A DNA stretch of 53,560 nucleotides from assembly GCA_021774875.1 (NCBI GenBank), contig JAJFIP010000352.1, positions 1 to 53,560 of the forward strand, in the 5' to 3' direction. Positions 51,747 to 53,560 of the stretch are shown here, in pieces. The first letter of the stretch is position 1. Each line of letters starts with the position of its first letter. The notes below the pieces were generated by a model that was not told where the DNA came from, did no database searches, and saw only the letters and a list, made by a program, of their open reading frames with translations. The DNA comes from Emcibacter sp. (GTDB lineage Bacteria > Pseudomonadota > Alphaproteobacteria > Sphingomonadales > Emcibacteraceae). Made by a program: the position numbers and the translations under genes.

Positions 51747-51790
51747 GAGGGGTGTGGTGCGTTAATTTACCCCTCTTGATTTTTTATTTT
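51747..51790 (+). terminator. Terminator-like hairpin ahead of the efflux operon
   Basis: GAGGGGT (51747-51753) pairs with ACCCCTC (51769-51775), followed on the plus strand by TTGATTTTTTATTTTT. No gene ends on the plus strand here: it lies 21 nt before the adaptor ATG, so it would act in the leader of that operon rather than at a gene end. Confidence 0.55.
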
Positions 51791-51810
51791 TATTAACGGC
51801 AGTTCCAAAG

Positions 51811-53025
51811 ATGAAAAAATTGATCATACGAAAAAATGACTTATTAAAAAGAACACTGAAATGGTTACTGCCCATCATTGTGATAGGTGTGGGGCTTGCC
51901 ATCAGTAGTGTAATACGAAATTCTCGCCCCGAAGTGGCGATTGCATCGCCTGAGAAAACTATTGCCATTATAAGGGGGGTTATAGCAGAAAAATCGTCTT
52001 TTCAACCGACTATACATGCTCAGGGAACCGTTAAAGCAAAGCAAAAGATTGAGTTAGTGCCAGAAGTTGCCGGTAAGATCATATGGGTGTCCCCCGACTT
52101 TGCCGAAGGAGGACTGTTCAGTGAGGGTGGTGCTCTGGTTCTCATTGACCCCCGAAATTATCAGTTTGCGGTTTCACGGGCCCGGGCAAGTGTTGCCGAT
52201 GCCCGCAATATACTAACCCTCGAGATGGCAGAGGCTGAACTGGCCAAAACCGAATGGGAGGAATTGGGAAAGGGGGACGCCAGTGCATTGGTATTGCGTG
52301 AACCGCAGCTGGAAAGTGCCCGTGCCAAACTTGCTTCTGCTGAAGCGGATCTGGAGCGGGCTGAGTTGGATCTTGAGCGTACCACCCTCAAGGCCCCGTT
52401 TGATGGCCGTATTGAGGAAAAAAAGGTTGATATTGGCCAATATGTATCACTGGGCAATAATCTTGCCGTACTTTATTCCACAGATATTGCGGAAATTTTG
52501 TTGCCACTTACGGATAAGGAATTGGGAAAACTCGATTTGCAGCTAATCTATGATGACGAAGCTGCAGCCTTAAAACCATTGGCGGTAAAATTATTTGCCT
52601 CTTTTGGGGGCAAGCGCAGAAGCTGGAATGGTAACATTGTACGAACTGCCGGAACAGTGGACCTGAATAGTCGAATGCTTAGCGTAATTGTCGAAGTGAA
52701 AAATCCGTATCAGGTTCATGAGGGAGCTGCGCCATTACTGAATGGCCTATTTGTTGAGGTTGAGATACCGGGCAAAGAAATGCAGGATGTTTTCATTCTG
52801 CCTAGATCAGCACTGCATAACCAAACTCAAGTCGTGCTAGTTGATAAGAATGATACATTGAGATCACAAGATATAGAGATCATACATTCAACACCCCAAA
52901 AAATTATAATTAGGGGTTTGAAGGATGGGGACAGGGTCAATATATCACCTCTGGAAATTCTGATTGAAGGGTCAAAGGTCAAATGGCAACTGGCCAGCAA
53001 AGATATTGGGGGAGATAGCCCATGA
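51811..53025 (+). CDS. RND efflux periplasmic adaptor (HlyD/MFP family)
   Basis: 404 aa. There is one N-terminal membrane helix (WLLPIIVIGVGLAISSVI), then the lipoyl half 'QGTVKAKQKIELVPEVAGKIIWVSPDFAEGGLFSEGGALVLIDPRNYQ', a coiled-coil hairpin 'LESARAKLASAEADLERAELDLERTTLKAPFDGRIEEKKVDIGQYV', a beta-barrel and a membrane-proximal domain. It links an inner-membrane RND pump to an outer-membrane channel. Its stop overlaps the pump ATG by 4 nt. A terminator-like hairpin and an inverted repeat precede it, which suggests conditional expression. Confidence 0.93.
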   Translation: MKKLIIRKNDLLKRTLKWLLPIIVIGVGLAISSVIRNSRPEVAIASPEKTIAIIRGVIAEKSSFQPTIHAQGTVKAKQKIELVPEVAGKIIWVSPDFAEGGLFSEGGALVLIDPRNYQFAVSRARASVADARNILTLEMAEAELAKTEWEELGKGDASALVLREPQLESARAKLASAEADLERAELDLERTTLKAPFDGRIEEKKVDIGQYVSLGNNLAVLYSTDIAEILLPLTDKELGKLDLQLIYDDEAAALKPLAVKLFASFGGKRRSWNGNIVRTAGTVDLNSRMLSVIVEVKNPYQVHEGAAPLLNGLFVEVEIPGKEMQDVFILPRSALHNQTQVVLVDKNDTLRSQDIEIIHSTPQKIIIRGLKDGDRVNISPLEILIEGSKVKWQLASKDIGGDSP

Positions 53026-53560
53026 AGGGCATGGTTAACTGGTTTGCCAGAAATCCCGTTGCGGCTAATTTGATGATGATTGCCATCATTTTTGGTGGCT
53101 TTATGAGCTTGTCAAATCTAAACCGTGAAATTATGCCATCAATGCCTGCCAAATTTATTGAAGTTTCTGTCGCCTATCTCGGGGCTGATCCGGTGGAAGT
53201 AGAAGACCGGATATCCATTCGCGTTGAAGAAGCTATTCAAGAGGTGGAGGGGATAATTAATATCAATTCCATTGCCTCACAGGGGTTGGGAGTAGTCAGG
53301 GCGGAAATTCTCGCCGGATATGATCTGCAAAAGGTTCTGAACGAAATCAAGGTACAGGTAGATGCCATCAATACCTTTCCCCAGGAGGGCGAGCGGCCAA
53401 ACGTCAAAATAATAAAATTCAAGGAACGGGTCATTCAGGTGGCAGTACTTGCTGACACTGATGAAAAATCCTTGAAAGTTATCGCCCAAAGAGTCCGTGA
53501 CGATTTAGCGGCATTGCCGGGGGTGGATTTTGCCGAAATGAAAGGGGATAGGCGATATGA
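53022..53560 (+). CDS. RND efflux pump, inner-membrane subunit, partial
   Basis: The frame opens at the ATG overlapping the adaptor stop and remains open to the window end (about 179 codons). 'MVNWFARNPVAANLMMIAIIFGGFMSLSNLNREIMPSMPAKFIEVSVAYLGADPVEVEDRISIRVEEAIQEVEGIININSIASQG' is the standard N-terminus of AcrB/MdtB-like pumps of the type found with HlyD adaptors. The remaining membrane domain is beyond the window. Proton-driven export is expected; the substrate is unknown. Confidence 0.92.
   Translation, partial: MKGMVNWFARNPVAANLMMIAIIFGGFMSLSNLNREIMPSMPAKFIEVSVAYLGADPVEVEDRISIRVEEAIQEVEGIININSIASQGLGVVRAEILAGYDLQKVLNEIKVQVDAINTFPQEGERPNVKIIKFKERVIQVAVLADTDEKSLKVIAQRVRDDLAALPGVDFAEMKGDRRY

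Noticed and set aside
1-53560. tRNA, rRNA, CRISPR array, insertion sequence or phage attachment site
   Set aside because: No cloverleaf-like sequence, regularly spaced repeats, transposase or integrase gene was seen. A covariance-model scan would be needed to exclude small RNAs.

Overview
The window looks like chromosomal DNA from a moderate-GC alphaproteobacterium. It combines a FecI/FecR-controlled TonB-dependent receptor, TRAP transport, several class III (CaiB/BaiF) CoA-transferases, an FnrL-like Crp/Fnr regulator and abundant amidohydrolases. The order cannot be fixed from sequence alone. I saw no rRNA, tRNA, CRISPR array, insertion sequence or phage gene. It reads as an accessory catabolic region of about 35 kb with a second oxygenase-based catabolic locus next to it.

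Layout. (1) 1-4.3 kb: TonB-dependent receptor (cut by the window edge), FecR anti-sigma factor and FecI-type sigma factor, all leftward. (2) 4.5-7.6 kb: TPR protein, secreted amidohydrolase, membrane protein. (3) 7.7-35.1 kb: the main catabolic cluster. It holds DUF1838, LeuC/LeuD-like hydro-lyase, two HMG-CoA-lyase-like enzymes, three CaiB-type CoA-transferases, a HutC-type GntR regulator, a Ni/Co-type permease, an amidohydrolase_2 protein, a bicupin with a His-rich tail, an isochorismatase-type amidase, an FNR-like regulator, a nitrilase-type hydrolase, a VOC protein, a dihydropyrimidinase-like cyclic amidase, HyuA/HyuB, a TRAP transporter, an FAD-linked oxidase and an MDR reductase. A probable immunity gene (DUF2314+DUF2185) sits inside it as an AT-rich orphan. 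(4) 35.1-39.6 kb: flavin reductase, group D flavin monooxygenase, second MDR reductase, secreted imidazolonepropionase-like amidohydrolase. (5) 39.6-47.6 kb, leftward: M1-M28-PDZ fusion peptidase, MFS transporter, YciI, aldehyde dehydrogenase, DUF1330 and a Rieske oxygenase. (6) 47.9-53.6 kb: MFS exporter, DUF418 protein, OprB-like porin, and an RND efflux adaptor and pump (pump cut by the window edge).

How the main cluster may work (inference). Ring C-N bonds would be opened by the dihydropyrimidinase-like enzyme and/or HyuAB, and amide nitrogen released by the isochorismatase- and nitrilase-type enzymes. The resulting unsaturated alkyl-dicarboxylate would be hydrated by the LeuCD-like enzyme, activated by a CaiB-type CoA-transferase and cleaved by an HMG-CoA-lyase-like enzyme. 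That logic fits breakdown of an alkylated cyclic imide or lactam through a citraconate- or dialkylmaleate-like intermediate. The actual substrate is unknown.

Two regulatory signals tie this region together. The invariant 9-mer AATGATATA occurs, as part of a palindrome-like element, in five promoter regions of the cluster, including that of the GntR gene. TGAC-N4-GTCA boxes, fitting an FNR-type regulator, precede three genes. A different pair of elements (TGRCCA-N5-TGGYCA plus a near-identical 17-mer) is shared by the promoter regions of the flavin monooxygenase/reductase pair and of the Rieske operon, about 12 kb apart.
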